Origin: Planctomycetota bacterium
GTDB lineage: Bacteria; Planctomycetota; Planctomycetia; Planctomycetales; Planctomycetaceae
Direction of reading: 5' to 3'
Length of the DNA: 64,000 nt
NCBI GenBank assembly: GCA_022600195.1
Contig: JAHZKX010000011.1
Location: forward strand, 87,501 to 151,500
Positions 45,572 through 53,898 of this stretch are shown piece by piece; within the stretch, counting starts at the first letter, position 1; every line of letters starts with the position of its first letter. The notes under the pieces were generated by a model. It saw nothing but the letters and a program-made list of their open reading frames with translations, did no database searches and was not told the DNA's origin. A program made the translations under genes and the position numbers.

Positions 45572-46210
45572 TTACTTCTGCAGATTGCGGTAAAAAGTGC
45601 CGCGAATGTTTCGCATCGACTCCCAGATATCGGCTTTAAAATCTTGCGGCGAAACGCAGACGAACAGACAGCCATGCTTGGTTGTTTTACCTGTCCAGAC
45701 CTGAATGATTAGATTCAGCGTTTGCGGTTTCTGGGTAACAAACGGTTCACTCCATTTGACCGTTGCCGAATATTCTGTGAGCCCTTGGGGGTAAATCTTC
45801 TGCGGATCGACCGGTTTGGCTTTTGTCAGTTTGCAGGTAAACTGGCTGGTATCGATTTTCTTTTTTCGGTGGTTGAAGATGGTACGAGACAGCCCTTGAT
45901 AATACGTGAGTAATTCGCGTTCGATGTTTTTTTGTGATAGTTCACTGCCGGGATCGATTTTAAATACGAAAAAGTAAGAGAAAAACGTGTCGGATTTTTC
46001 CTGAAACATGCCCGGCGAAAACCGGGCTTCTTCGATCCCTTTGAACTGCATTTCTTTGGCAAATGAAGGGGGCAGCGATATTCGTTCCCCCTTCCAGCCG
46101 TCCGGAACTGTGATGTGCTTTGCCAACTCCGAATCGGCAGCCAACACGGTGCTCGTCCCAGACAGAATTGCAAGAAAAACTGTAAAACGGTATATATCAA
46201 ATGCCTGCAT
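45572..46210 (-). CDS. Exported protein, unknown function
   Basis: 212 residues with a signal peptide (YRFTVFLAILSGTSTVLA, cleavage near AADSE). The mature part mixes helices and strands (WKGERISLPPSFAKEMQF, FFSYFFVFKIDPGSEL, IERELLTYYQGLSRTIF, TEYSATVKWSEPFVT). It ends in a helix with WESMRNIRGTFYRNLQK. No known catalytic motif is present and I do not recognise the family. It lies 34 bases after the oxidoreductase gene on the same strand, so the two could be co-transcribed. Confidence 0.65.
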   Translation of the reverse strand: MQAFDIYRFTVFLAILSGTSTVLAADSELAKHITVPDGWKGERISLPPSFAKEMQFKGIEEARFSPGMFQEKSDTFFSYFFVFKIDPGSELSQKNIERELLTYYQGLSRTIFNHRKKKIDTSQFTCKLTKAKPVDPQKIYPQGLTEYSATVKWSEPFVTQKPQTLNLIIQVWTGKTTKHGCLFVCVSPQDFKADIWESMRNIRGTFYRNLQK

Positions 46211-46244
46211 ACAAGGTATTTTCTATCCAGAGGAATGCGGGAGT

Positions 46245-47576
46245 CTAAATCGAGGCGATTTCGAAGCCGGTGCGGTAGTCCCGCGTCAAGTATTTGTTGG
46301 CATCCGAGTTGTTCGTGATTTTGAGAGCTTTGCCATCAAATTCGAGGGTTTCACCCGGGAAGTACGCGGCAACATTTCCTAATTGCACAGCTTCGGTCAG
46401 ATGGCCACCGTATTCAAACCCGTCGCTGGGTTGTTTTCCGGACAGGCAACCATCGACCCAACCGTGGTAATGGTCGAGGCTTTCCACTGGTTCGATTTTA
46501 ACACCTTCGATGTTTACGAACGGCTGGCCGACATGAGGCAGAATCATATTGCCTTTTTCACCAACGAAAATAGAGCCTCCGTTCGGCAGAGATTGGCCGG
46601 GTAAAAGTTTCGCGATGCCGTTACTTGGCCGCCGTCCGCCATCGTACCAGGTAATCGGCAGGCTGCGACTGGCCGTATACTGCGTGCCGGGAATGACGTA
46701 TTTGATGGTTTCCTGGGCGGGCCAGACTTCGTCGTTCATGCCGGTGTGGTCCGAGCGCACGCTCAGGGGGTCGCCAGTAATTTTGAGGGCCGTGTACACC
46801 GGGTCGAGTAAATGGCAGCCGAAATCGCCGATAGCTCCAGAACCGAAGTCCTGCCAGTCTCTCCATGTAAAGGGGTGGTATACTCGGTTTCCGCCGTAAG
46901 GACGCATGGGAGCAACGCTGATCCAGAGGTTCCAATCGAGTGATTTCGGCACCGATTCATTATTCGCAGGCCTGTCGAGCAAACCACTGCGTCCGTGCCC
47001 GGTGGTGCCAACCCAGGAATGTATCGCCGTCACTTTCCCGATGGTACCATCTTGAATTGCTTTCACTCCGGTGCGATAAGCCGAGTGCGAATGGATTTGG
47101 TTTCCCATCCGTGTGATGACGCCCGATTTTTTTGCTTGCAGCCGCATTTGGCGGGCTTCCCAAACCGTGCGTGTCAGCGGTTTCTGGCAGTAAACGTGTT
47201 TACCGCGTTGCATAGCGTCGATGCTGATGATGGCGTGAGTATGGTCGGGAGTTGAAACCGAGACGGCATCGATTTTATCACCCAGCTCATCCAGCATTTT
47301 CTTATAGTCTTGGTAGACAGGAGCCTCAGGAGCCAAAGGCTTGACTTTTGCGGTCCGCGACAAATCGACATCGCAAAAGGCAACGCATTTCACTTTGTCG
47401 TGGCTGGCAATGAGCTTGATGTCGGAATACCCTTTGCCGTCGGTGCCGATGCCCGCGAACTGCAATTTCGAGTTCAAATTTTGTCCGCGAACAAATGCCG
47501 GTGCGGCGAAAGCGGTAGCGGCTGCAACCGATGTTTTCAAAAAAGCGCGGCGGGTGGAATCTGAAGTGGATGTCAT
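46245..47576 (-). CDS. Tat-exported Gfo/Idh/MocA-family oxidoreductase
   Basis: 443 residues. The twin-arginine signal STRRAFLKTSVAAATAFAAP is followed by the NAD(P)-binding fold (QFAGIGTDGKGYSD), AFCDVDLSR, the SVSTPDHTHA turn and YCQKPLTR, the family's EKP position with Gln in place of Glu. MGNQIHSHSAYR and DFGCHLLDPVY belong to the substrate domain. Such exported oxidoreductases are numerous in planctomycetes and probably act on sugars or sugar acids, with tightly bound NADP. It has an AGGAAA site upstream. Base use looks GC-richer than in neighbouring genes. Confidence 0.9.
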   Translation of the reverse strand: MTSTSDSTRRAFLKTSVAAATAFAAPAFVRGQNLNSKLQFAGIGTDGKGYSDIKLIASHDKVKCVAFCDVDLSRTAKVKPLAPEAPVYQDYKKMLDELGDKIDAVSVSTPDHTHAIISIDAMQRGKHVYCQKPLTRTVWEARQMRLQAKKSGVITRMGNQIHSHSAYRTGVKAIQDGTIGKVTAIHSWVGTTGHGRSGLLDRPANNESVPKSLDWNLWISVAPMRPYGGNRVYHPFTWRDWQDFGSGAIGDFGCHLLDPVYTALKITGDPLSVRSDHTGMNDEVWPAQETIKYVIPGTQYTASRSLPITWYDGGRRPSNGIAKLLPGQSLPNGGSIFVGEKGNMILPHVGQPFVNIEGVKIEPVESLDHYHGWVDGCLSGKQPSDGFEYGGHLTEAVQLGNVAAYFPGETLEFDGKALKITNNSDANKYLTRDYRTGFEIASI

Positions 47577-47929
47577 GATTGCGGGTTTCCTGTTGAGTTT
47601 TTTACTGGGAAATATTTTTGGGTCAGAGCCGGTTTATGGTTTTGGGTAGAATTGCGATTATAACATAAACAGTCCGCGATACGTCAATTGAGTTAGCGTG
47701 ACGAAGTGTGAGCAATTTCATAATTCGTTCTGCGACTAGATATGCCAGATATGGTGGTAGTCCATAAAATTTTAAAAACCTGCAAGACAGGGACTCCCTA
47801 TTTGGGTTAAGCCTGAGAACGAGAGATTTGAATCCATTTCCAGACGATCTGTTAAACACCTGAGATTACCTGGTCAGAACTTTGGAGAAGCATTCGAACC
47901 CTCGATCCTTTAGTTAATCTGCTCGAGAA
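47577..47929. other. Intergenic region left of repeat copy B
   Basis: About 350 bases between divergent genes. I see no supported gene, tRNA or strong hairpin. A frame on the minus strand of 78 codons has no protein-like features. Confidence 0.4.
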
Positions 47930-47980
47930 TTCCCCCCACTAATACGCGTTATCGAAGCAAAAGCAAAGCAGAGTCAAAGC
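47930..47980 (+). repeat. Imperfect direct repeat, copy B
   Basis: ATTCCCCCCACTAATACGCG followed by TTATCGAAGCAAAAGCAA, matching copy A at 45470-45520 in the same orientation. Together the copies bracket the oxidoreductase and the unknown exported protein. No integrase or transposase lies between them. Confidence 0.45.
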
Positions 47981-48164
47981 CAGTTGTTGTAAATGGCACT
48001 GAAAACAGGCCTCTTGAACCAGTAAAATAGCGGCTAAAAACAAAAAATTTCCTAAAAAAACAATAATTCCTGACCGAGTCGAGATTCTTACTACATCACT
48101 TAGATGAAACGTGACCACAAGTCAGTCCATCAAACGGGATTTCTACAAGAATCAGGAAAAACAC

Positions 48165-48866
48165 ATGAGAATCTTCCAACGTATTAACGACATTATTTCA
48201 GCCAATATTCACGACATGATTGATCAGTTTGAAGATCCGGAGATCATGCTGAAACAGGCTATTCGAGAAATGGAATATTCCATAGAAGCTGTGACTAAGG
48301 ATACCGCGAAAGTACTTGCAGGTGAAAAACGACTTCTTCGAGAATATTCCAAGAATGAAGTAGAAGCAAATCAGTGGCAACAGCGTGCAGTACAAGCGGT
48401 ACAAAATGGTGATGATCAGTTGGCTCGGAAAGCTTTAACACGCAAAAAAGAACACGAAAGCCTTAGTCAGGCCCTTAAAGAACAAATGGGACCTGTTAAG
48501 AAGGCTGGAGAAACGTTAAAGGTTCAGCTGTCTGCGATGAAAGCGAAACTTGCGGAAGCAAAACGTCATTTGACAGGTTTATTAGTTCGTAAACGATCTG
48601 CTGAAATCCGCAAACAATCACGGTCATCACTTGCCTGCGCACAAGAGTCAGCCTTTAATGCAAATGCATTTCGGAAGTTTGACCGACTTCGCGAAAAAGT
48701 AGAAGAAGCCGAATCAGAGGCAGATGCGCTGGATGAATTACACTCTATGACCGACCTGACATCTGTAGAACTTGCTGGACAGCTGGAAACAGATAATCTG
48801 GCAGCCAATGCTAATGAACTGGAGATCGATCAAGAACTCAATGAGTTAAAGTCAAAGAAAGAGTGA
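48165..48866 (+). CDS. PspA/IM30-family membrane-stress protein
   Basis: 233 residues from the ATG at 48165, with AGGAA 7 bases upstream; a GTG at 48111 would add 18 residues. The start MRIFQRINDIISANIHDMID with FEDPEIMLKQAIREM is the classic PspA/IM30 opening: an amphipathic membrane-binding helix followed by the DPE motif. The remainder is a long coiled-coil hairpin rich in Glu, Lys, Ala and Gln. Family members polymerise on the inner membrane and stop proton leak after envelope damage. The gene is 100 bases upstream of a sigma factor and on the same strand as the kinase and WD40 genes, which suggests an envelope-stress role for the cluster. Confidence 0.9.
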   Translation: MRIFQRINDIISANIHDMIDQFEDPEIMLKQAIREMEYSIEAVTKDTAKVLAGEKRLLREYSKNEVEANQWQQRAVQAVQNGDDQLARKALTRKKEHESLSQALKEQMGPVKKAGETLKVQLSAMKAKLAEAKRHLTGLLVRKRSAEIRKQSRSSLACAQESAFNANAFRKFDRLREKVEEAESEADALDELHSMTDLTSVELAGQLETDNLAANANELEIDQELNELKSKKE

Positions 48867-48885
48867 CCCACATGAAAGTAAATGC

Positions 48886-48915
48886 TTGACAAGCAAAGTA
48901 AGCAATGAAGAGAAT
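48886..48915 (+). promoter_or_regulatory. Candidate promoter for the sigma-factor/kinase genes
   Basis: A perfect TTGACA (48886-48891) is followed after 18 bases by GAGAAT (48910-48915, four of six). It lies 20 bases after the pspA stop codon. Transcription would start near 48922, 45 bases before the GTG start. The sigma factor could therefore be expressed alone as well as by read-through from pspA. Confidence 0.4.
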
Positions 48916-48966
48916 TGAAAGTATTTCAATTTAACTGGTTAACTGGAAGCAAAAGGTCCTGCGACT

Positions 48967-49665
48967 GTGAATCGATTTCCGCAAACACGTCAGACATTGA
49001 TTCAGCGGATCGTAGAAAGTCGTGAGGCTCCAGAATGGAAAACCTTTCTCGATGATTATTGGGGGCCGATTGTTCGCTTTGCTGCCCGCAGTGGAAAACT
49101 GACTCCTCAGGATGCCGAAGACATTACTGCCGAGGTATTCAAAGCAATCCTTTCCGCGAATCTCCTTTCTCGATGGCTAAAGGACCGTCGATCCAAACTG
49201 AGCACAATGTTGTGCGCGGTTGTCAGGAATATGATCTCAAACAGGGCTCGTGTCCAGTCCGGTCGTGAAAAAATCATGTCTGCCATCACACCAGATCTTG
49301 CAGCAGATCTTGTTAGTCGCCAGATTGATCCTGCAGAAGACAGTTTTTACGGAGCGTGGGCAGATGAATTATTACTAACTACCTTACAGCAATTAAAAAC
49401 AGATTATCTCAAACAGGGACGAGTTGACAACTTTCGAGTGTTTTATGGAAAAGTGCTCGAAGGACTTTCGAATGTAGAAATAGCCAAATGTCTAAATATC
49501 AAAGTAACGGACGTTGAAAATCATTATAAAAGAGTTCGCAGACAATTCAGCGATCGATTAAGAGTGGTTGTTGAAGGAAACGTCAGAAAATATGGTTGTC
49601 ATGAAAATTTTGATGACGAAGTGGAATTAGAATGGCAAGCCCTGGGAGATTATTTGAAAGCCTGA
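48967..49665 (+). CDS. ECF-like RNA polymerase sigma factor linked to a Ser/Thr kinase
   Basis: 232 residues to the first stop, starting at GTG with AAGG upstream. Residues about 20-95 are sigma region 2 (FLDDYWGPIVRFAARSG, DAEDITAEVFKAIL, STMLCAVVRNMISNRAR). Residues about 150-205 are region 4 (LEGLSNVEIAKCLNIKVTDV as helix-turn-helix, YKRVRRQF). No anti-sigma gene is adjacent. The next gene is a Ser/Thr kinase, as in planctomycete ECF groups that are linked to kinases. The TGA at 49663-49665 is followed by 44 more sense codons in the same frame, ending at TAA 49798-49800, across the kinase start codon. The annotated end may therefore be a premature stop. Confidence 0.85.
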   Translation: MNRFPQTRQTLIQRIVESREAPEWKTFLDDYWGPIVRFAARSGKLTPQDAEDITAEVFKAILSANLLSRWLKDRRSKLSTMLCAVVRNMISNRARVQSGREKIMSAITPDLAADLVSRQIDPAEDSFYGAWADELLLTTLQQLKTDYLKQGRVDNFRVFYGKVLEGLSNVEIAKCLNIKVTDVENHYKRVRRQFSDRLRVVVEGNVRKYGCHENFDDEVELEWQALGDYLKA

Positions 49666-49800
49666 GGTGATCTTGAGTCTGTCTTTCAACAGATACCCAA
49701 TGATGAAGATGAAATTCGTCGCCGGGAAAGTAAATCAAAAGCTGCAATCCTTAAGCAGCTGACTACAATAGTCGACCGAGAGTCACATCAACATGACTAA
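49666..49800 (+). other. In-frame continuation of the sigma gene past a TGA codon
   Basis: After TGA (49663-49665) the same frame stays open for 44 codons and ends at TAA (49798-49800). The encoded segment is hydrophilic and helix-like (GDLESVFQQIPNDEDEIRRR, then LKQLTTIVDRESHQHD near its end). It contains no usual start codon, so it is not an independent gene. Its stop overlaps the kinase ATG (49793-49795) by 8 bases, the tight arrangement expected between co-translated genes. It is most simply the lost C-terminal end of the sigma factor. Confidence 0.65.
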
Positions 49801-52800
49801 CCAAAAAGATTTGGATGATGACAAGCGGCCTCCGATTTCAACACGCTCGATTTCCAGTATTACAACGCTAAACGAGATACTGGATGTATTACTTGGTGTT
49901 GCAGAATCAATTCGCGAAAGGCACACGGCAAACTTGCTCTGTGGTCCTATCAATCAATCAGAAATCGTCTTCTTTGACTCATCCCGGAAATGGGGCTTAT
50001 CACCTCTGCTGCCTGGCGTTGAACTTGATAGTGATATTATACAATTCCCGAGTGATGCCCCCTGGTTCGATTCATTTGGTAGACTTGAATTAGAAACGCT
50101 ACCCAGAGATATCGTAAAAGCTCAGCGCGAAGTAGATAAGGCTAACCTTACAATCAATGTTAAAATGGTTGATTGTTTTGAGGTTGGTCAATTAGCTTGT
50201 CGATTGATTGCAGACTGTTCTGTTATCGATTATTTACAAAGTCCAAAAGTTCTATCGCGTATTCCCGAAGATCTCCGTCCATTCATTGACAGCGCGCTCG
50301 GCTTTGATAGCAACCACCGCTTTGAAAACATCGATGGATTGATTGCAAAACTGGAAAACATTCGGAAGTCTCGAATATTGCCTGATCTAGAAGGAAATTC
50401 TTCCACCTCGGAATGCCCTGACCTTCTCCAGGCAACAATAGCCTTACCTACGGAGCCAACCAGTCTGCCTTTCAACAAAATTGGACAATTCCAGATTCGT
50501 CGGCTTATTGGAAGCGGCGGTATGGGAGATGTCTATGAAGGCTATGACGAATCCCTGAAACGGAAAGTTGCAGTAAAAGTTCTACCTCCGGAGCTGGGAC
50601 GCCATGAGTCATTCGTGCAGCGTTTCTACTCAGAAGCAGCGAGTGTCGCAAAGCTCATTCATCCGAATATCATACAGATATTTTTTATTGGTGAGGATCA
50701 AGGACATCATTTCTTTGCAATGGAATTTGTCGAAGGAAAATCACTCGCTGATCAATTGGCGCTGTCACCACTTTCAGTATCTGAGTCTCTCTCTGTTGCA
50801 GAACAGATACTCGAAGGATTGTCAGCAGCCCATAAGGTGGGATTAGTTCATCGGGATGTTAAGCCTGGAAACATTCTTGTGGAGCAAGAAACGAACCGTT
50901 ATTTGCTGCTGGACTTTGGTTTGGTTAAGTCACTAGGGGATGACAACGGGCCCACTCACTCTGGTATGGTCCTCGGTACGATGGACTATATTTCTCCAGA
51001 ACAAGGTAGCGGGAGAGCAGTAGACGCTCGCAGTGACCTCTATTCTTTGGGTGTTGTCCTCTATGAAGTGATCAGTGGAAAACTTCCTTTTTATTCTGAT
51101 AGTCCAACCGGGATGATTTTTCAGCATGTATATGAGCACCCGCTGCCTCTTGCTGAGTTGGTCCCTCATGTCCCTCCTGAGCTTTCTGCAATTGTCTCTA
51201 AACTGATGGCAAAAGATCCATCACACAGATACGATGATGCAGCAGCAGTTTTAGCCGATGTGAAAGCATTCCAAAATGGAGAGCCTCTTCCCTCACAAGC
51301 GGGGCAGTTACTCCAGAATGATCCTCTCTGTTTTTCAAGGCCAGTCCCACAAGCCAACGTTTCCAACTCTAATACTGCGATTATTTCCGCTCCCCGCTTT
51401 GACGACTTCGACGAGGACCTGGAGATTCTCAATCGAAGATCACCAAATCTGATCGAACGAATTGTCGAAAGGTGGCACGACTGGTTTGAAGCGAAGTCCC
51501 CGATCTTAGCCGAGCGATTACAAAGTACACAGCTCCAAATTGACCGGGCAATTTTAAAACTGGAAAAGCATCGCGACCAGCTTGCGATGCTAGATCATGA
51601 TGCGCAAAACCTTCTCAAACAATTCAAACGGGAGGTTCGTGCACACCAAAAGTCAGGAAAACCCACTGATCCCGAAGATGACCTCATACGGGAAGAGCTT
51701 GAACGTGCGTTTCAAGATCAAGAAGAACAAGCTGAAGCGATCCAGAGTCAACTCAATCAAGTCAACACTCGACTCGCTCAAATACGAACAGAACGTGATG
51801 TCCTGATTGCCCGGATGAGAACAGCGGAAGCTCGAACGAATGGCGGCGTTAAGCAACGCAAGCTCACATCCCAGGCTATGCTTCTTGTCGTGTTGTGCTG
51901 TACATTGTTGGTGATGTTTCTTTATAGAGTGGAGTTGGGGATACCAATTCTAGTGCAGGTGGAGAAGCCGACACCCGCAAAAATTGATCCCCGACGAAGG
52001 GCCCCTGCAACCATAGGTGCCTCGCAAAAGTGGCCCATAGAGTCTGGCAAAGAGATTACGATTCCGCTTGCAGAAAATATCCGCGCGATGGATGTTGTAG
52101 TCACTCAATACATTGATAGACCTGCCTACTCTATCTATGCTGTGCTCGATAACAATTCTGTAGTGAAATACTATTTTCGCAAGGGGCTGGATTATGTTAA
52201 TCAAACGGGATTTGCAAGACTTTCAGTGTGGGTGAAAACACTCGCTGTTTCACCTCGGGAAAAATACCTTGCGATCGCGGCTGCCGACAATTCAATACGT
52301 CTGTATGAAGTGAGAACAAGTGGGACAGAAGAATACAGAAAATTAGACGGACACTTGAAGCCTCCGGACCGTTTGAGTTTTTCTCGTGATGGATCAAATT
52401 TAATCTCCATGTGTGCAGAAGATGGTACAGTTCGCATTTGGGACATTCAATCCGGGGCAGAGATACAACGTTTCGAGATCTCTAAATTTTTTGCCCGGCT
52501 GATGTCAGCCAACGGTAACCTGAGTCGCGTTCTGATTGGGAACCAGGGCTTTGACCGCAACTCGGTTACGATATGGAATTCTCTCGAGTCAAGAAAAGAA
52601 CGAGTACTACCGACGGAAGGCATGACAACAGCACTCGCACTCTCGGGAGATGCCAGGACTGCCCTGTCCCTCACAGAGAACCAGATTCATGTCTGGAACG
52701 CGATGACCGGTAAAAAAATTCGCGTTTTCGGGAAAGGCAGTCATTATGCTGCTTTTGCGATACGCGTCCAGCGCGCTCTGACGCTCGAAAAAAGTACTTT

Positions 52801-53881
52801 AAATCTCTGGGGAACTGGCACCGGAGAATTGATTGAATCCAGACAAGTGAAATCCCCGTCTCAAATCGGGACCAAAATGCTGTTGTCTGAGAATGGCGAA
52901 GTGGGAATTGTCGCGACCGGTGACAAAAAACTCAACATTTATCATTTACCACCGATTGCTTTACCTGATGAACTCCTACATCAATTTTTCGCTGACACAG
53001 CAATTCATTCCCTGGACCTTTCTTCCGACGGTGTCTGGATCGCCGGTGCTGGAGAGGGGAAAATATTTATGTGGAATACGAAACACCCTCCCGCCAGTTT
53101 TACCATGGAATCACCCGTTACGATCTCGACAGTTGCTTTCTCACCTGATGGGGCGTATCTCGCTTACGGAACGGGGCAGAAAAATGCCAAAACGAATCAT
53201 GTGGGTGTCCGACAGCTGAACGACATCAGCCAGACGGAGCGTATTATCAAGAAATATAAGGACTGGCGGAAATTAACAGGATTCGAAGACCGCATTTCAT
53301 CTGTTGCGTGGAATCAGAATGGAAAGCTACTGCTGGCCAGCGCACAGGATGGCCAGATCAAAAGCTGGGATCCAAGGCAGGATAAGATCCTATCATCGAT
53401 CCGCCTGGACCAGCCGATCCAGCGGCTAACGCGATTTGATCAAAGCCCACTCTCTTTACTAATGACGGGTACGAATCAAATTGAACTCTGGGACTATGAA
53501 AAACCCTCACAAGCGAAAGAGTTCATACAGACTGGCTTTACAGGCGTGGACAGCGCGATTTCCGCAGACAACAATTTGATCGCTGTCGCAAGTCGTACGG
53601 GACAGATTCATCTTTTTTCACGCAATAATAAATCTCAAATCGGGTTGCTGGAGAGTGATTATGACATCGTGAATGACCTGTGTTTCATTCCGAACAAAAA
53701 TCTGCTGGCGGCGGGGTATCAAAGTGGTGTTGTCCGCTTATGGGACTTCCGCCAGTCCAAAATGGTGAAAGAGTATACCAGTACTAATTCTCCTGTAATG
53801 GCACTCAATGTGAGTCCCAATGTGCGACATGTGACTGCTGCTTCTCTGAATGGAAATATTAATATCTGGAAACTTCCCTGA
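49793..53881 (+). CDS. Transmembrane Ser/Thr protein kinase with PspA-like coil and WD40 sensor
   Basis: 1362 residues. Residues about 25-200 resemble a degenerate kinase lobe. Residues about 228-500 are an intact kinase: GSGGMGDVYEG near 238, VAVKVL (Lys262), HRDVKPGN (Asp355), DFGLVK (Asp374), TMDYISPEQ. Residues about 575-685 form a charged coiled coil like the PspA hairpin. A single membrane segment lies at about 695-715 (MLLVVLCCTLLVMFLY). Residues about 745-1362 are WD40-type repeats (LSFSRDGSNLIS, VRIWDIQSG, VRLWDFRQS) that would face the periplasm. The ATG overlaps the extended sigma frame. The layout suggests a sensor kinase that detects an envelope state and acts on cytoplasmic targets, possibly the sigma factor. 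Confidence 0.9.
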   Translation: MTNQKDLDDDKRPPISTRSISSITTLNEILDVLLGVAESIRERHTANLLCGPINQSEIVFFDSSRKWGLSPLLPGVELDSDIIQFPSDAPWFDSFGRLELETLPRDIVKAQREVDKANLTINVKMVDCFEVGQLACRLIADCSVIDYLQSPKVLSRIPEDLRPFIDSALGFDSNHRFENIDGLIAKLENIRKSRILPDLEGNSSTSECPDLLQATIALPTEPTSLPFNKIGQFQIRRLIGSGGMGDVYEGYDESLKRKVAVKVLPPELGRHESFVQRFYSEAASVAKLIHPNIIQIFFIGEDQGHHFFAMEFVEGKSLADQLALSPLSVSESLSVAEQILEGLSAAHKVGLVHRDVKPGNILVEQETNRYLLLDFGLVKSLGDDNGPTHSGMVLGTMDYISPEQGSGRAVDARSDLYSLGVVLYEVISGKLPFYSDSPTGMIFQHVYEHPLPLAELVPHVPPELSAIVSKLMAKDPSHRYDDAAAVLADVKAFQNGEPLPSQAGQLLQNDPLCFSRPVPQANVSNSNTAIISAPRFDDFDEDLEILNRRSPNLIERIVERWHDWFEAKSPILAERLQSTQLQIDRAILKLEKHRDQLAMLDHDAQNLLKQFKREVRAHQKSGKPTDPEDDLIREELERAFQDQEEQAEAIQSQLNQVNTRLAQIRTERDVLIARMRTAEARTNGGVKQRKLTSQAMLLVVLCCTLLVMFLYRVELGIPILVQVEKPTPAKIDPRRRAPATIGASQKWPIESGKEITIPLAENIRAMDVVVTQYIDRPAYSIYAVLDNNSVVKYYFRKGLDYVNQTGFARLSVWVKTLAVSPREKYLAIAAADNSIRLYEVRTSGTEEYRKLDGHLKPPDRLSFSRDGSNLISMCAEDGTVRIWDIQSGAEIQRFEISKFFARLMSANGNLSRVLIGNQGFDRNSVTIWNSLESRKERVLPTEGMTTALALSGDARTALSLTENQIHVWNAMTGKKIRVFGKGSHYAAFAIRVQRALTLEKSTLNLWGTGTGELIESRQVKSPSQIGTKMLLSENGEVGIVATGDKKLNIYHLPPIALPDELLHQFFADTAIHSLDLSSDGVWIAGAGEGKIFMWNTKHPPASFTMESPVTISTVAFSPDGAYLAYGTGQKNAKTNHVGVRQLNDISQTERIIKKYKDWRKLTGFEDRISSVAWNQNGKLLLASAQDGQIKSWDPRQDKILSSIRLDQPIQRLTRFDQSPLSLLMTGTNQIELWDYEKPSQAKEFIQTGFTGVDSAISADNNLIAVASRTGQIHLFSRNNKSQIGLLESDYDIVNDLCFIPNKNLLAAGYQSGVVRLWDFRQSKMVKEYTSTNSPVMALNVSPNVRHVTAASLNGNINIWKLP

Positions 53882-53898
53882 ATCCGGGAGAATTTGAA

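Noticed and set aside
45470..47980. Insertion sequence between the two imperfect repeats
   Set aside because: No transposase, terminal inverted repeats or target-site duplication is visible; kept only as a repeat-bounded block.
49663..49665. Selenocysteine reading of the TGA in the sigma gene
   Set aside because: I see no obvious SECIS-like hairpin just after the codon, and sigma factors are not known to use selenocysteine; nonsense mutation or sequencing error is simpler.
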